From contig NZ_JACJOT010000001.1 of the NCBI RefSeq assembly GCF_014695715.1, forward strand, positions 310,001 to 374,000: 64,000 bases of DNA. The letters are read 5' to 3'. Below the pieces are notes generated by a model. The model ran no database searches and had not been told where the DNA came from. It saw only the letters and a list, made by a program, of their open reading frames with translations. The position numbers and the translations under genes are program-made. This document shows, one piece after another, positions 1 through 8,236 of this stretch. The DNA is from Microcoleus sp. FACHB-68 (GTDB lineage: Bacteria > Cyanobacteriota > Cyanobacteriia > Cyanobacteriales > Oscillatoriaceae). The stretch's first letter is position 1; every line of letters begins with the position of its first letter.

Positions 1-2325
1 GCTTTGGCATCCAAAGCCACCGGCTTCCCGATCGCCAAGTTTGCGGCTAAACTCGCCGTCGGTTACACCCTCAATGAAATTCCCAACGACATCACCAAGA
101 AAACCCCGGCAAGCTTTGAACCCACCATTGACTATGTGGTAACAAAAGTCCCCCGGTTTGCCTTTGAAAAATTCCCCGGAACCACATCGACCCTCACAAC
201 CCAGATGAAGTCCGTGGGAGAAGCGATGGCAATGGGTCGCACCTTCCAAGAATCTCTGCAAAAAGCCCTGCGATCCCTGGAAACTGGACGCGCCGGCTGG
301 GGTTGCGACCGGCAAGAGGTCTTGCCCAGCTTAGAGCAAATTCGGGCCGGTTTGCGAACCCCCAATCCGGAACGCATTTTCACCGTTCGCCACGCTATGC
401 AGATGGGCATGACGGTTGAGGAAATCTACGAACTCACCGGCATTGATCCCTGGTTCTTAGACAAGTTGGAGGATTTGCTGCAAACTGAGAAATTCCTGAA
501 GCGGACTCAGCTAAAGAGCTTGACAAAAGAGCAAGTTTATGATATTAAGCGGAAAGGATTCAGTGATCGGCAAATCGCCTACGCCACCAAAACCCATGAA
601 GACGAAGTCCGCGCCTATCGGCAACAGTTCGGGATCAAGCCGGCGTACAAACTGGTAGACACTTGCGCCGCCGAGTTTGAAGCCAAAACGCCTTACTACT
701 ACTCCACCTACGAAGAAGAAACCGAGATCATCCCCTCTGACAAACGCAAAGTCATGATCCTCGGTGGTGGCCCTAACCGCATCGGCCAAGGAATTGAGTT
801 TGACTACTGTTGCTGTCATGCCTCCTACTCCCTACGGGAGCAAGGGTTTGAGACGATTATGGTCAACTCCAATCCAGAAACCGTTTCCACCGACTACGAC
901 ACCAGTGATCGCCTCTACTTTGAACCCCTGACCAAAGAAGATGTACTTAACATCATCGAGGCAGAAAACCCCGAAGGCATCATCATCCAATTCGGCGGCC
1001 AAACGCCCCTGAAACTGGCGGTTCCCTTACAAAAGTTTCTGACTCAAGCACTCAGCAACCCGGATTCAGGAGTGAAGACTAAAATCTGGGGCACCTCTCC
1101 AGACTCAATCGACACTGCCGAAGATCGGGAACGGTTTGAGAAAATTTTGCGCCACCTCGATATTAAACAGCCCGCAAATGGGATGGCCCGAAATTTTGAG
1201 GATGCTTTGGTGGTGGCTAAGCGGATTGGCTATCCGGTGGTGGTGCGTCCTAGCTATGTGTTAGGTGGACGGGCAATGGAAATTGTCTATTCTGACCTTG
1301 AGCTGGAACGCTACATGATTTTTGCGGTTCAGGTGGAGCCAGATCACCCGATTTTAATTGATAAGTTCTTGGAGAATGCGATTGAGGTTGATGTGGATGC
1401 GATCGCAGATCATACAGGGCGTGTGGTCATCGGTGGCATCATGGAACACATTGAGGAGGCCGGCATTCACTCTGGGGACTCGGCTTGCTCAATTCCTTAT
1501 ATAACCCTCTCCTCGGATGTCTTAGACACCATTCGGACTTGGACAGTGGAACTGGCGAAGGAACTGAAGGTGGTGGGTTTGATGAATATCCAGTATGCCG
1601 TACAGGGCGAACAGGTTTACATTCTGGAAGCCAACCCCCGCGCCTCTCGGACTGTGCCGTTTGTCTCTAAGGCGATTGGCGTTCCTTTGGCGAAGATGGC
1701 ATCGCGTGTGATGTCTGGTGAAACTCTAGAGTCTTTAGGGTTTACTGAGGAGATTATTCCCCAGCATATTTCTGTGAAAGAAGCGGTGCTGCCGTTTGAT
1801 AAGTTTGCCGGTTCGGATACAATTTTAGGGCCAGAAATGCGCTCCACCGGCGAGGTGATGGGCATTGACACCGATTTTGGTACGGCGTTTGCGAAGGCGG
1901 AATTAGGAGCCGGCCAGCGTTTGCCCCTGTCTGGCACTGTGTTTGTATCAATGACGGATCGGGAGAAAGCTGCCGTTGTGCCGGTTGTTAAGGATTTAAT
2001 GGAGTTGGGCTTTAAAGTTTTGGCAACCACCGGCACCCGTCGCGTTTTGCAAGAACACGGGCTGAAAGAGGTGGAATTGGTGCTTAAGCTTTATGAAGGC
2101 CGGCCCAATGTGCTGGATGCGATTAAAAACCAGCAGATTCAGCTAATTATTAACACGCCTTCTGGGGAAGATGCCCAAGCCGAGGGCCGGTTAATCCGCC
2201 GCACTGCTTTGAGTTACAAAATTCCTATCGTCACCACGATTGCCGGTGCCAAAGCAACCGCCTCTGGCATCCGCTCTCTCAAATCTCAACCGCTAGAAGT
2301 CAAAGCTCTGCAAGACTACATTTAA
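1..2325 (+). CDS. carB: Carbamoyl-phosphate synthase large subunit, 5' truncated by window edge
   Basis: This is the C-terminal 770-odd residues of the large subunit of carbamoyl-phosphate synthase, which makes carbamoyl phosphate from bicarbonate, ammonia and two ATP for arginine and pyrimidine synthesis. The full protein is normally about 1080 residues, so roughly 300 residues (most of the first ATP-grasp half) lie left of the window. The part seen holds the oligomerisation region (about 90-230), the second synthetase half starting near residue 248 with the motif MILGGGPNRIGQG, an ATP-grasp region with LEANPRASRT, and a C-terminal MGS-like allosteric domain from about residue 645. The reading frame is open to the first base, so no start can be given. 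A strong terminator hairpin follows 66 nt after the stop. Identification is secure. Confidence 0.97.
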   Translation, partial: ALASKATGFPIAKFAAKLAVGYTLNEIPNDITKKTPASFEPTIDYVVTKVPRFAFEKFPGTTSTLTTQMKSVGEAMAMGRTFQESLQKALRSLETGRAGWGCDRQEVLPSLEQIRAGLRTPNPERIFTVRHAMQMGMTVEEIYELTGIDPWFLDKLEDLLQTEKFLKRTQLKSLTKEQVYDIKRKGFSDRQIAYATKTHEDEVRAYRQQFGIKPAYKLVDTCAAEFEAKTPYYYSTYEEETEIIPSDKRKVMILGGGPNRIGQGIEFDYCCCHASYSLREQGFETIMVNSNPETVSTDYDTSDRLYFEPLTKEDVLNIIEAENPEGIIIQFGGQTPLKLAVPLQKFLTQALSNPDSGVKTKIWGTSPDSIDTAEDRERFEKILRHLDIKQPANGMARNFEDALVVAKRIGYPVVVRPSYVLGGRAMEIVYSDLELERYMIFAVQVEPDHPILIDKFLENAIEVDVDAIADHTGRVVIGGIMEHIEEAGIHSGDSACSIPYITLSSDVLDTIRTWTVELAKELKVVGLMNIQYAVQGEQVYILEANPRASRTVPFVSKAIGVPLAKMASRVMSGETLESLGFTEEIIPQHISVKEAVLPFDKFAGSDTILGPEMRSTGEVMGIDTDFGTAFAKAELGAGQRLPLSGTVFVSMTDREKAAVVPVVKDLMELGFKVLATTGTRRVLQEHGLKEVELVLKLYEGRPNVLDAIKNQQIQLIINTPSGEDAQAEGRLIRRTALSYKIPIVTTIAGAKATASGIRSLKSQPLEVKALQDYI

Positions 2326-2390
2326 CTAGCACAAAATATTGTGAATGAAGAATTTCTTAATTAATTCTTCAAAAGCTTCCCAAACTTCTC

Positions 2391-2424
2391 TCCCCTGCCA
2401 TCCATAGCAGGGGATTTTTTTTTT
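2391..2424 (+). terminator. Rho-independent terminator after carB
   Basis: A perfect 8-bp stem (TCCCCTGC at 2391-2398 pairs with GCAGGGGA at 2407-2414) encloses an 8-nt loop and is followed directly by a run of T. It lies 66 nt downstream of the carB stop and should end carB transcription. Confidence 0.9.
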
Positions 2425-2610
2425 GGAGATAGGTAGATTTTTAGAAAAATTAACATAACCGATCTTTAGGCAGATACAGCCGCCTGGAGAAAATTGCTAC
2501 TATTTTGTTTCCCTTGATGCACTCAGAAAAAAAAATTTTGGCTAATCTCTACAAATAAATTCTTTACACGCCCTTTTAAAGGGTCGATCCGGAAAATTGA
2601 TCCGGGGGAG

Positions 2611-2638
2611 TAGACAATCCTTTCAGAAATGTTACAAT
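2611..2638 (+). promoter_or_regulatory. Candidate sigma-70 promoter before the 43-aa ORF
   Basis: TAGACA (2611-2616) and TACAAT (2633-2638) are separated by 16 nt, which fits a group 1 sigma promoter. A second TACAAT lies at 2650-2655. The ORF starts at 2673. This is motif reading only. Confidence 0.35.
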
Positions 2639-2672
2639 AGTTAACATAGTACAATTCAAGTTAAGAAACTAT

Positions 2673-2804
2673 ATGACATTCGCAATTATCCTGGTCGCTG
2701 CAGTTGCTCTGGCTGCGCTTGTAATCCAGTCAGTGACTCAAGCCCAGGCTCAATCTCAATCAGAACTCGTTCCAATTCCTGTTAAGATCCACGAACGGTC
2801 GTAA
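2673..2804 (+). CDS. 43-residue single-span membrane miniprotein, function unknown
   Basis: This short ORF encodes 43 residues. The first 20 or so ([20 protein letters not shown]) form one hydrophobic segment, and a Gln/Ser-rich then charged tail ending KIHERS follows. It could be a small thylakoid or plasma membrane protein, or an exported peptide cut after the Ala-Gln-Ala region. A candidate promoter lies immediately upstream and the sigma factor gene lies about 100 nt downstream in the same direction. The start is the only ATG giving the hydrophobic segment; no strong ribosome binding site is visible. I do not recognise it as a known photosystem small subunit. It is supported by composition and position only. 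Confidence 0.5.
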   Translation: MTFAIILVAAVALAALVIQSVTQAQAQSQSELVPIPVKIHERS

Positions 2805-2910
2805 TGTCAGCTGGAGTTCAGCGCCCCTGACTCAGCGGATGGGTTGCCGGATATTCCTTAGCTGTCGGAAAGCTTGCCAATACCCCCAATCGGCTGGCTA
2901 CACTAGCATC

Positions 2911-3909
2911 ATGACTCCAACCCCCTCGTTATCTACACTCCGACATACTGCCATGAAGACTGCTCAGACTTCCACGGATTTAGTCCGCACTTACCTGCGA
3001 GAAATTGGCCGCGTGCCGCTGCTGACTCACGAGCAGGAAATTTTGCTGGGGAAGCAGGTTCAGCGCTCCACGGCACTGCAAGAAAAAAGAGAAGAACTGG
3101 CTGCTAACCTGGGTGTTGAGCCTACAGAGGCTGAGTGGGCGCAGTACGCAGGAGTGTCTGAGGCAGAGTTGCAGCAGACGATAGCAGTTGGTGAAGTCGC
3201 AAAACGCAAGATGGTAGAGGCTAATTTGCGTTTGGTAGTGTCCGTTGCTAAGAAATATATTAAGCGCAATGTGGATCTCCTGGACTTGATACAGGAAGGC
3301 ACGATCGGAATGCAGCGGGGTGTGGAAAAATTTGATCCGACTAAAGGATATCGCTTTTCCACCTACGCTTACTGGTGGATTCGTCAGGCCATTACCCGCG
3401 CCATTGCGGAAAAAGGCCGCACCATTCGCTTACCCATCCACATTACCGAAAAACTCAATAAAATTAAAAAGGCGCAGCGCTATCTCGCCCAAAATTTAGG
3501 ACGCGCCGCAACAGTTACTGAGCTTGCCCAGGAACTTGAATTAACGCCTAAGCAAATTCGAGAATACCTGGAACGGGCACGCCAGCCGCTATCCTTAGAT
3601 TTGCGCGTTGGCGATAACCAAGATACCGAACTTGGCGACTTATTGGAAGACACCGGCCCTTCTCCAGAAGATTTCGCGGTACAGTCTTCTTTGCGGGCTG
3701 ATCTAGAGTCGATTATGGCCGATCTGACACCCCAGCAGCGGCAAGTTTTGTCAATGCGCTTTGGGTTAGAAGATGGACAAGCGATGACGCTGGCAAAAAT
3801 TGGCGACCGGCTCAATATTAGCCGAGAACGGGTGCGCCAGATCGAACGTGAGGCGTTGACTAAGCTTCGCAAGCGCAAAGCCGATATGGGCGAATATGTA
3901 GCCAGTTAA
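2911..3909 (+). CDS. Group 2 RNA polymerase sigma-70 factor
   Basis: This is an RpoD-like alternative sigma factor of the cyanobacterial group 2 class (SigB/C/D/E type), which directs RNA polymerase to stress or nutrient-responsive promoters. Region 1.2 ([17 protein letters not shown]), region 2 ([34 protein letters not shown]), region 3 and region 4 with the helix-turn-helix ([18 protein letters not shown]) are all present. The short N-terminus without region 1.1 separates it from the primary sigma. The open frame extends upstream to 2839, but the leader is unlike the family, so I chose ATG 2911 (332 aa); ATG 2953 is also possible. It ends 17 nt before a strong terminator. Which paralog it is cannot be settled by eye. 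Confidence 0.93.
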   Translation: MTPTPSLSTLRHTAMKTAQTSTDLVRTYLREIGRVPLLTHEQEILLGKQVQRSTALQEKREELAANLGVEPTEAEWAQYAGVSEAELQQTIAVGEVAKRKMVEANLRLVVSVAKKYIKRNVDLLDLIQEGTIGMQRGVEKFDPTKGYRFSTYAYWWIRQAITRAIAEKGRTIRLPIHITEKLNKIKKAQRYLAQNLGRAATVTELAQELELTPKQIREYLERARQPLSLDLRVGDNQDTELGDLLEDTGPSPEDFAVQSSLRADLESIMADLTPQQRQVLSMRFGLEDGQAMTLAKIGDRLNISRERVRQIEREALTKLRKRKADMGEYVAS

Positions 3910-3926
3910 ATTGATTTTAGGTTGTA

Positions 3927-3966
3927 GATCCCCCCTAGCACCGAGCGAGGGGGGATCGCTCTTTTA
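3927..3966 (+). terminator. Rho-independent terminator after sigma factor
   Basis: A perfect 10-bp stem (GATCCCCCCT at 3927-3936 with AGGGGGGATC at 3948-3957) has an 11-nt loop and is followed by GCTCTTTT. Confidence 0.85.
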
Positions 3967-4156
3967 AAGCCCTCCCATCTAAAATTTAAAAATCGGTGAG
4001 GAACCCGTCTCTTTAGGTTCGGTTGCACCCACTGCCCAACTTCTATCAGACTGCTAAATTAGTATGTAGAAAAGTAAAGTTAACGTAATTGAAGTTCCTG
4101 ACATCAACGACTTTACTGAGAGAAACGGGAGCTTCTGATGCTAGGAGGTACTTAAG

Positions 4157-4501
4157 GTGAATAACCAATCCAATCGCACTCCCGAAAATTACACCGGCGA
4201 ACCTGAAGTTGGCAATTTGCTGTGGCACTATGTTCAATCGATGAATCCTGAAATCGTTGCTCAGCTGTCTAAACCTAGCTCTACTGAAGTGTTTCAGGTG
4301 ATGGAACGAAACATTATCGGGTTGTTGGGGAACTTACCTTCAGAACACTTCGATGTGAACATAACGACAAGCCGTGAGCACCTGGGTAGACTTTTGGCTT
4401 CAGCAATGATGAGCGGCTACTTTATCCGCAACGCTGAGCAAAGAATGACGTTTGAAAAGTCATTACAATATGCTGAAACCAGTATTCCTGACGAAGAGTA
4501 A
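4157..4501 (+). CDS. DUF760 family protein
   Basis: This is a 114-residue protein of the DUF760 family, which is conserved in cyanobacteria and plastid-bearing organisms and has no known function. The diagnostic part is the run around residues 28-108, including YVQSMNPEIVAQLSKPSS, VMERNIIGLLGNLPSEHF and LGRLLASAMMSGYFLR-type sequence. It has no signal peptide or membrane span, so it is probably soluble. Translation should start at the GTG at 4157, because a strong AGGAGG lies 8 nt upstream (4143-4148) and no later ATG precedes the conserved part. The mutY gene follows by 17 nt in the same direction, so co-transcription is likely. Confidence 0.88.
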   Translation: MNNQSNRTPENYTGEPEVGNLLWHYVQSMNPEIVAQLSKPSSTEVFQVMERNIIGLLGNLPSEHFDVNITTSREHLGRLLASAMMSGYFIRNAEQRMTFEKSLQYAETSIPDEE

Positions 4502-4518
4502 CTACATTTCAGGGTAAG

Positions 4519-5673
4519 GTGCGCTTGCCAAAAGCCCCATTAAAATTCTATTCCCCTAAAGATTCGGCAGACACGCAAGAGAGTCTGCCGAATTCTATTG
4601 TTTTAGAATTGCGAAAATCGCTACTTTCATGGTATAATTATAGCCATCGAAATTTACCTTGGCGGCGCAGCCCAGAACCCTACAAAATCTGGGTGTCGGA
4701 GATTATGCTCCAGCAGACGCAGGTAAAGACGGTGATCCCTTACTATGAGCGTTGGCTGGCAAAGTTTCCCAACATTGAACATCTGGCAGCCGCAGACTTG
4801 CAAGATGTTTTGAAGGCTTGGCAAGGTTTGGGTTATTATGCCCGTGCGCGGAATCTCCACAAGGCATCGCAGGAGATTGTAGAGCGTCACGGGGGTTTAT
4901 TTCCCCACCGGCTTGAGGAAGTCTTAGCTTTACCTGGAATTGGGCGCACGACTGCCGGCGGCATTCTCAGCTTGGCATTTAATCTGCCGGTGGCAATTCT
5001 GGATGGGAATGTGAAGCGAGTTTTGGCGAGATTGATGGCGCTGCCGGTGCCGCCGGCGAAGGCAAGCAAGCAATTATGGCAGATGTCGGAAACGCTTCTT
5101 GATCCCCAAAATCCGCGAGACTTCAACCAAGCATTGATGGATTTAGGGGCAACGATCTGTACGCCGCACAATCCAGCTTGCCTGCTTTGCCCTTGGCAGC
5201 CTCACTGTGAGGCTTATAATTTAGGGATGCAATCTGAGCTACCCATGCGAGAAGTTTCTGCCCCCATCCCCCATAAAATTATTGGTGTTGCCGTCATCTG
5301 GAATGACGAAAGAAAGATTTTGATTGACAAGCGCCGGCAAACTGGACTGCTGGGAGGCTTGTGGGAATTTCCGGGCGGTAAATTAGAAGAAGGGGAAACG
5401 CTGGAAGCCTGTATTCAGCGCGAGATTCAGGAAGAGTTGGCGATTGATATTGAAGTAGGCGAACATTTAATTACTATTGAACACGCGTACACTCATTTTC
5501 GGGTGACGCTAAATGTTTATCACTGCCGGCACCTTAGTGGTATTCCTCAGCCGTTGGAGTGTGATGAAATTCGCTGGGTAACACTGGATGAAATTGATCA
5601 ATATCCGTTTCCCACAGCGAATGTGAAAATTATTGAGGCACTGCGTCAGTATGTGGGGAAGCGAGGGAAGTGA
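4519..5673 (+). CDS. mutY: A/G-specific adenine DNA glycosylase MutY with NUDIX domain
   Basis: MutY removes adenine mispaired with 8-oxoguanine in base excision repair. The catalytic N-terminal domain has SEIMLQQTQVKTVIPYYERW, the helix-hairpin-helix region LPGIGRTTAGGIL and the active-site Asp in LDGNVKRVLAR. The [4Fe-4S] loop follows the pattern C-x6-C-x2-C-x5-C (CTPHNPACLLCPWQPHC). The C-terminal 130 residues hold a NUDIX-like domain with a near-complete box (GGKLEEGETLEACIQREIQEEL), which reads 8-oxoG in the family. Length (384 aa) is close to the family norm. The start is GTG 4519. It sits 17 nt behind the DUF760 gene and converges on the CAP/RTX gene. Confidence 0.95.
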   Translation: MRLPKAPLKFYSPKDSADTQESLPNSIVLELRKSLLSWYNYSHRNLPWRRSPEPYKIWVSEIMLQQTQVKTVIPYYERWLAKFPNIEHLAAADLQDVLKAWQGLGYYARARNLHKASQEIVERHGGLFPHRLEEVLALPGIGRTTAGGILSLAFNLPVAILDGNVKRVLARLMALPVPPAKASKQLWQMSETLLDPQNPRDFNQALMDLGATICTPHNPACLLCPWQPHCEAYNLGMQSELPMREVSAPIPHKIIGVAVIWNDERKILIDKRRQTGLLGGLWEFPGGKLEEGETLEACIQREIQEELAIDIEVGEHLITIEHAYTHFRVTLNVYHCRHLSGIPQPLECDEIRWVTLDEIDQYPFPTANVKIIEALRQYVGKRGK

Positions 5674-5737
5674 GCAATAAAATTAGTCTAGAAGCGCCAC
5701 AATAGCGACAAAATTTTCAGATGATTTAATTAATTAA

Positions 5738-5758
5738 GGGCGAAGCTTAAGTTCGCCC
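5738..5758. terminator. Small hairpin between convergent mutY and CAP/RTX gene
   Basis: GGGCGAA (5738-5744) and TTCGCCC (5752-5758) form a 7-bp stem with a 7-nt loop. The + strand has no T run after it; read on the - strand it is followed by TTAATTAATTAAAT. It may act for the minus-strand gene. Confidence 0.4.
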
Positions 5759-5779
5759 TGGCAGCAGGAGAAATGCAGT

Positions 5780-6847
5780 TTAAACTCCTAGAAAATCACT
5801 CGAATTCAGTAAGGAAGCTTCAACACCGGGTAGTACAGCCAACAATTGACCCGTCGTTCCATTGAGAATCTGTGTTTCTAATTGGCTATCTTGAACGTAT
5901 TCATCGAAGCCTTGAATCAACTGAAGATTAGCAAAAGATACGCCTGCCGGCAACCCGATAAAATCTTCTCCATCGGTGTAGTAAATAATATCAGGGGCAT
6001 CCTCTCGCAAAACATAGACATCAGCACCGGCACCCCCAATTAAAGTATCTGCACCCAAGTCTCCATAGAGGTAGTCATTACCGGCTTCTCCAAAAAGCGA
6101 GTCATTGTCTTGTCCTCCACGTACGGTGTCGTTGCCATCTCCGCCATAGACTTGATCGTTCCCTTTGTTGCCGTTTACCATCCGATCATCACCGGCACCT
6201 CCCATCACAAAATCTTCATTTTGACCCCCAAGAATTATGTCGTTGCCGGCATCGCCATTAACAATATCGTTGCCAATATTGCCGTTTGCATAGTCATCGC
6301 CGGCAGCACCACTCACCGTATCATTGCCACCTAATCCTAAAATGATGTCATTGCCGGTGCCGCCTGTAAGCACATCACTGCCATCAGTCCCGATGCTTTG
6401 AATGGGTGTCGGAGTAGGCGATGGTGTTGGAGAAACCCCGACGCCTTGCCCAAAAACTTGTGTCCAGTAGTAGTTCCAATTTGTGCTGCCGGTATCATTG
6501 GCAAGATAGTAGAAACCAACCCCAATTTCGTTAATATTAGGATTGAGAATGTTTTCCCGATGTCCCGAACTATTTATCCAACCTTCTATCGCTGCTTCGG
6601 GTGTAGAGTAGCCGACCCCAATATTTTCCCAACCAGAGAAACCTTGATACCCTGCTGCTTGATTGCGAGTCGATGCTGTAGAACCATCTAATCCTGCATG
6701 ATTGAAATAGTCTTGCAGCGCCATATCCTGGCTGTGGCTTTGAGCGGAAGCTGCCAACTGGCTGTTTAATTGTAGTGCCGGCAACCCTGCTTTACTGCGC
6801 TCAATGTTGGTGAGTTCTACAATTCGATCAATAAACGCTTGACTCAT
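5780..6847 (-). CDS. CAP (SCP/PR-1) domain protein with RTX calcium-binding repeats
   Basis: This 355-residue protein is predicted to be secreted. Residues 1-135 form a CAP/SCP domain of the bacterial YkwD type (LTNIERSKAGLPALQLNSQL, HSQDMALQDYFNHAG, WENIGVGYSTPEAAI, GWINSSGHRENILNPN). A Thr/Pro linker follows, and then about twelve RTX nonapeptides (GGxGxDxxx; for example GGTGNDIIL, GGAGDDRMV) that fold into a calcium-binding beta-roll. No N-terminal signal peptide is present, which fits type I secretion through a C-terminal signal. The start codon ATG at 6847 has an AAGG about 8 nt upstream. The function of the bacterial CAP domain is not settled. No type I exporter gene is nearby. Confidence 0.88.
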   Translation of the reverse strand: MSQAFIDRIVELTNIERSKAGLPALQLNSQLAASAQSHSQDMALQDYFNHAGLDGSTASTRNQAAGYQGFSGWENIGVGYSTPEAAIEGWINSSGHRENILNPNINEIGVGFYYLANDTGSTNWNYYWTQVFGQGVGVSPTPSPTPTPIQSIGTDGSDVLTGGTGNDIILGLGGNDTVSGAAGDDYANGNIGNDIVNGDAGNDIILGGQNEDFVMGGAGDDRMVNGNKGNDQVYGGDGNDTVRGGQDNDSLFGEAGNDYLYGDLGADTLIGGAGADVYVLREDAPDIIYYTDGEDFIGLPAGVSFANLQLIQGFDEYVQDSQLETQILNGTTGQLLAVLPGVEASLLNSSDFLGV

Positions 6848-7132
6848 AAGAAATGACCTTTTCTGCCTACAAACAATTAGTTTTTCAAAGGCAGACGCAC
6901 ACTGTCATTAATTATTCAGAAATCATTACCGCTCTCGAAGCGCCGGCAATTTTAAAGGTTTCTGAAAATTAATTTATATACTAATTATAGCACTCTATAT
7001 AAAACTTGCAAATTTTACTAATTCTATAAAATTGCAGAGTTTAGCCGGTAAGCCAAATTTCTAAATCAGTCTGCAGAATCGATGGGGGATCTCTTACTAT
7101 TCTATCGCGGCGATTTTTAATTGCTTGAACAC

Positions 7133-7642
7133 TCAAGAAGGTTGCCGCAATTGTTTGACTAAATGAATTAATTCAGGTATAATTATCTTCTCAACAGCGA
7201 GCTTCACTGCACCCGACGAACCGGGAATCGAAAACACTAATTTAGATTGAAAAACTCCAGCAATCGCACGCGAAGCGATGGCACGCGACCCTATTTCTTG
7301 ATAGCTTAACCAGCGAAATATCTCGCCAAATCCAGGCAAAGTTTTTTCTAATAAGCCGGCAATCGCATCATAGGTTGTATCTCGCTTAGCGATGCCGGTG
7401 CCACCATTAAAAATGACAACATCCAAATCAGCACGAGCGCTTAACGCTTGCAGCCGTGCTTGAATTTGCTCAGGCTCATCTTTAACGATGGTGTACGCTC
7501 CCACTGTATGACCGGCATCAATCAGCAACTGCTGAATCAACTGGCCACTTTTGTCAGTTTCTAGGGAGCGCGTGTCACTAACCGTAATGACAGCACAATT
7601 CACTGTCATTTTATCTGAGTCGGGGTGAGGAATTTCCACCAT
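7133..7642 (-). CDS. moaB: Molybdenum cofactor biosynthesis protein MoaB
   Basis: MoaB/MogA-type proteins adenylylate molybdopterin before molybdenum insertion. The 169-residue protein shows the MoCF-binding fold motifs: AVITVSDTRS at the N-terminus, FNGGTGIAKRDTTYDAI in the middle (GGTG and the acidic partner) and FSIPGSSGAVKLAVEKIIIPEL near the C-terminus. It is slightly shorter than some homologs and has no fused domain, so it is the stand-alone MoaB form. The start at 7642 gives a short leader before the conserved AVITVSD; the internal ATG of MTVNCAV is an alternative. It lies alone on the minus strand, about 120 nt downstream of psb28. Confidence 0.92.
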   Translation of the reverse strand: MVEIPHPDSDKMTVNCAVITVSDTRSLETDKSGQLIQQLLIDAGHTVGAYTIVKDEPEQIQARLQALSARADLDVVIFNGGTGIAKRDTTYDAIAGLLEKTLPGFGEIFRWLSYQEIGSRAIASRAIAGVFQSKLVFSIPGSSGAVKLAVEKIIIPELIHLVKQLRQPS

Positions 7643-7759
7643 CGTATATCACCAGCGCTAAGCCAGAATAAAACGTTGAGACGTAAGAATTGAGAATTTT
7701 TTCGTCATTCTTGATTGTCCTGGGAACTGGGGCGAGTAGCCCTTAAGTTCGCCGGGAAA

Positions 7760-8095
7760 TCAAGATTTTGTGAAACCTAAATCATTTTCTTCAGCATAGC
7801 GTTCCATGAAGCGCATAAACCGCTCCCAATCAGCCGGCGATCTCATCACATAAATCGCTTCTAAGGCTTCAGGTTTGCCATTGACAAATGTGGCTTTGAC
7901 TTCCCGCGTGTAAAGTTCGCCTTCTTCATCAATCAAGTACATCCCCGTAATCTCATCGGTGCTATCTTGACTGAGCGCCTTCGGATTTTGAAAATAAAAG
8001 GTAGCGGCCCCATTGCTGCCATCACGAGAACGAGTCAGCCGCACATCAGGCACCGCGTCTTCTGTAATTCCCTTTGAAAATTGTATGTGAGCCAT
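7760..8095 (-). CDS. psb28: Photosystem II assembly protein Psb28
   Basis: Psb28 (Psb13) binds the cytoplasmic face of CP47 in photosystem II assembly intermediates and protects the nascent reaction centre. The 111-residue sequence matches the family throughout: it begins [20 protein letters not shown], contains [16 protein letters not shown] and [19 protein letters not shown], and ends near the family length. The frame is open 29 codons further upstream, but family members begin at MA-IQFS, so I use ATG 8095. It is a soluble extrinsic subunit with no membrane span. It probably has its own promoter upstream of 8095. Confidence 0.96.
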   Translation of the reverse strand: MAHIQFSKGITEDAVPDVRLTRSRDGSNGAATFYFQNPKALSQDSTDEITGMYLIDEEGELYTREVKATFVNGKPEALEAIYVMRSPADWERFMRFMERYAEENDLGFTKS

Positions 8096-8236
8096 AATTC
8101 CGCAATCGAACTTTATAGAAGGGCAATGTAAGTATCTTTCCATCATAAAACTCAAGGGCGCACACAGCAGTACGCCCTTCATTTCTTGATCCCCGATTCA
8201 GCGGGATCAACATGAGTGAGAAGTCCCACCCCTTAA

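Larger units (their letters stand above)
2326..2672. other. Intergenic region between carB and the small ORF
   Basis: Apart from the carB terminator and a candidate promoter, the stretch holds only AT-rich sequence, a palindrome CCCTTTTAAAGGG near 2571, and two GATCCGG copies near 2586 and 2600. No coding sequence is apparent. Confidence 0.5.
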
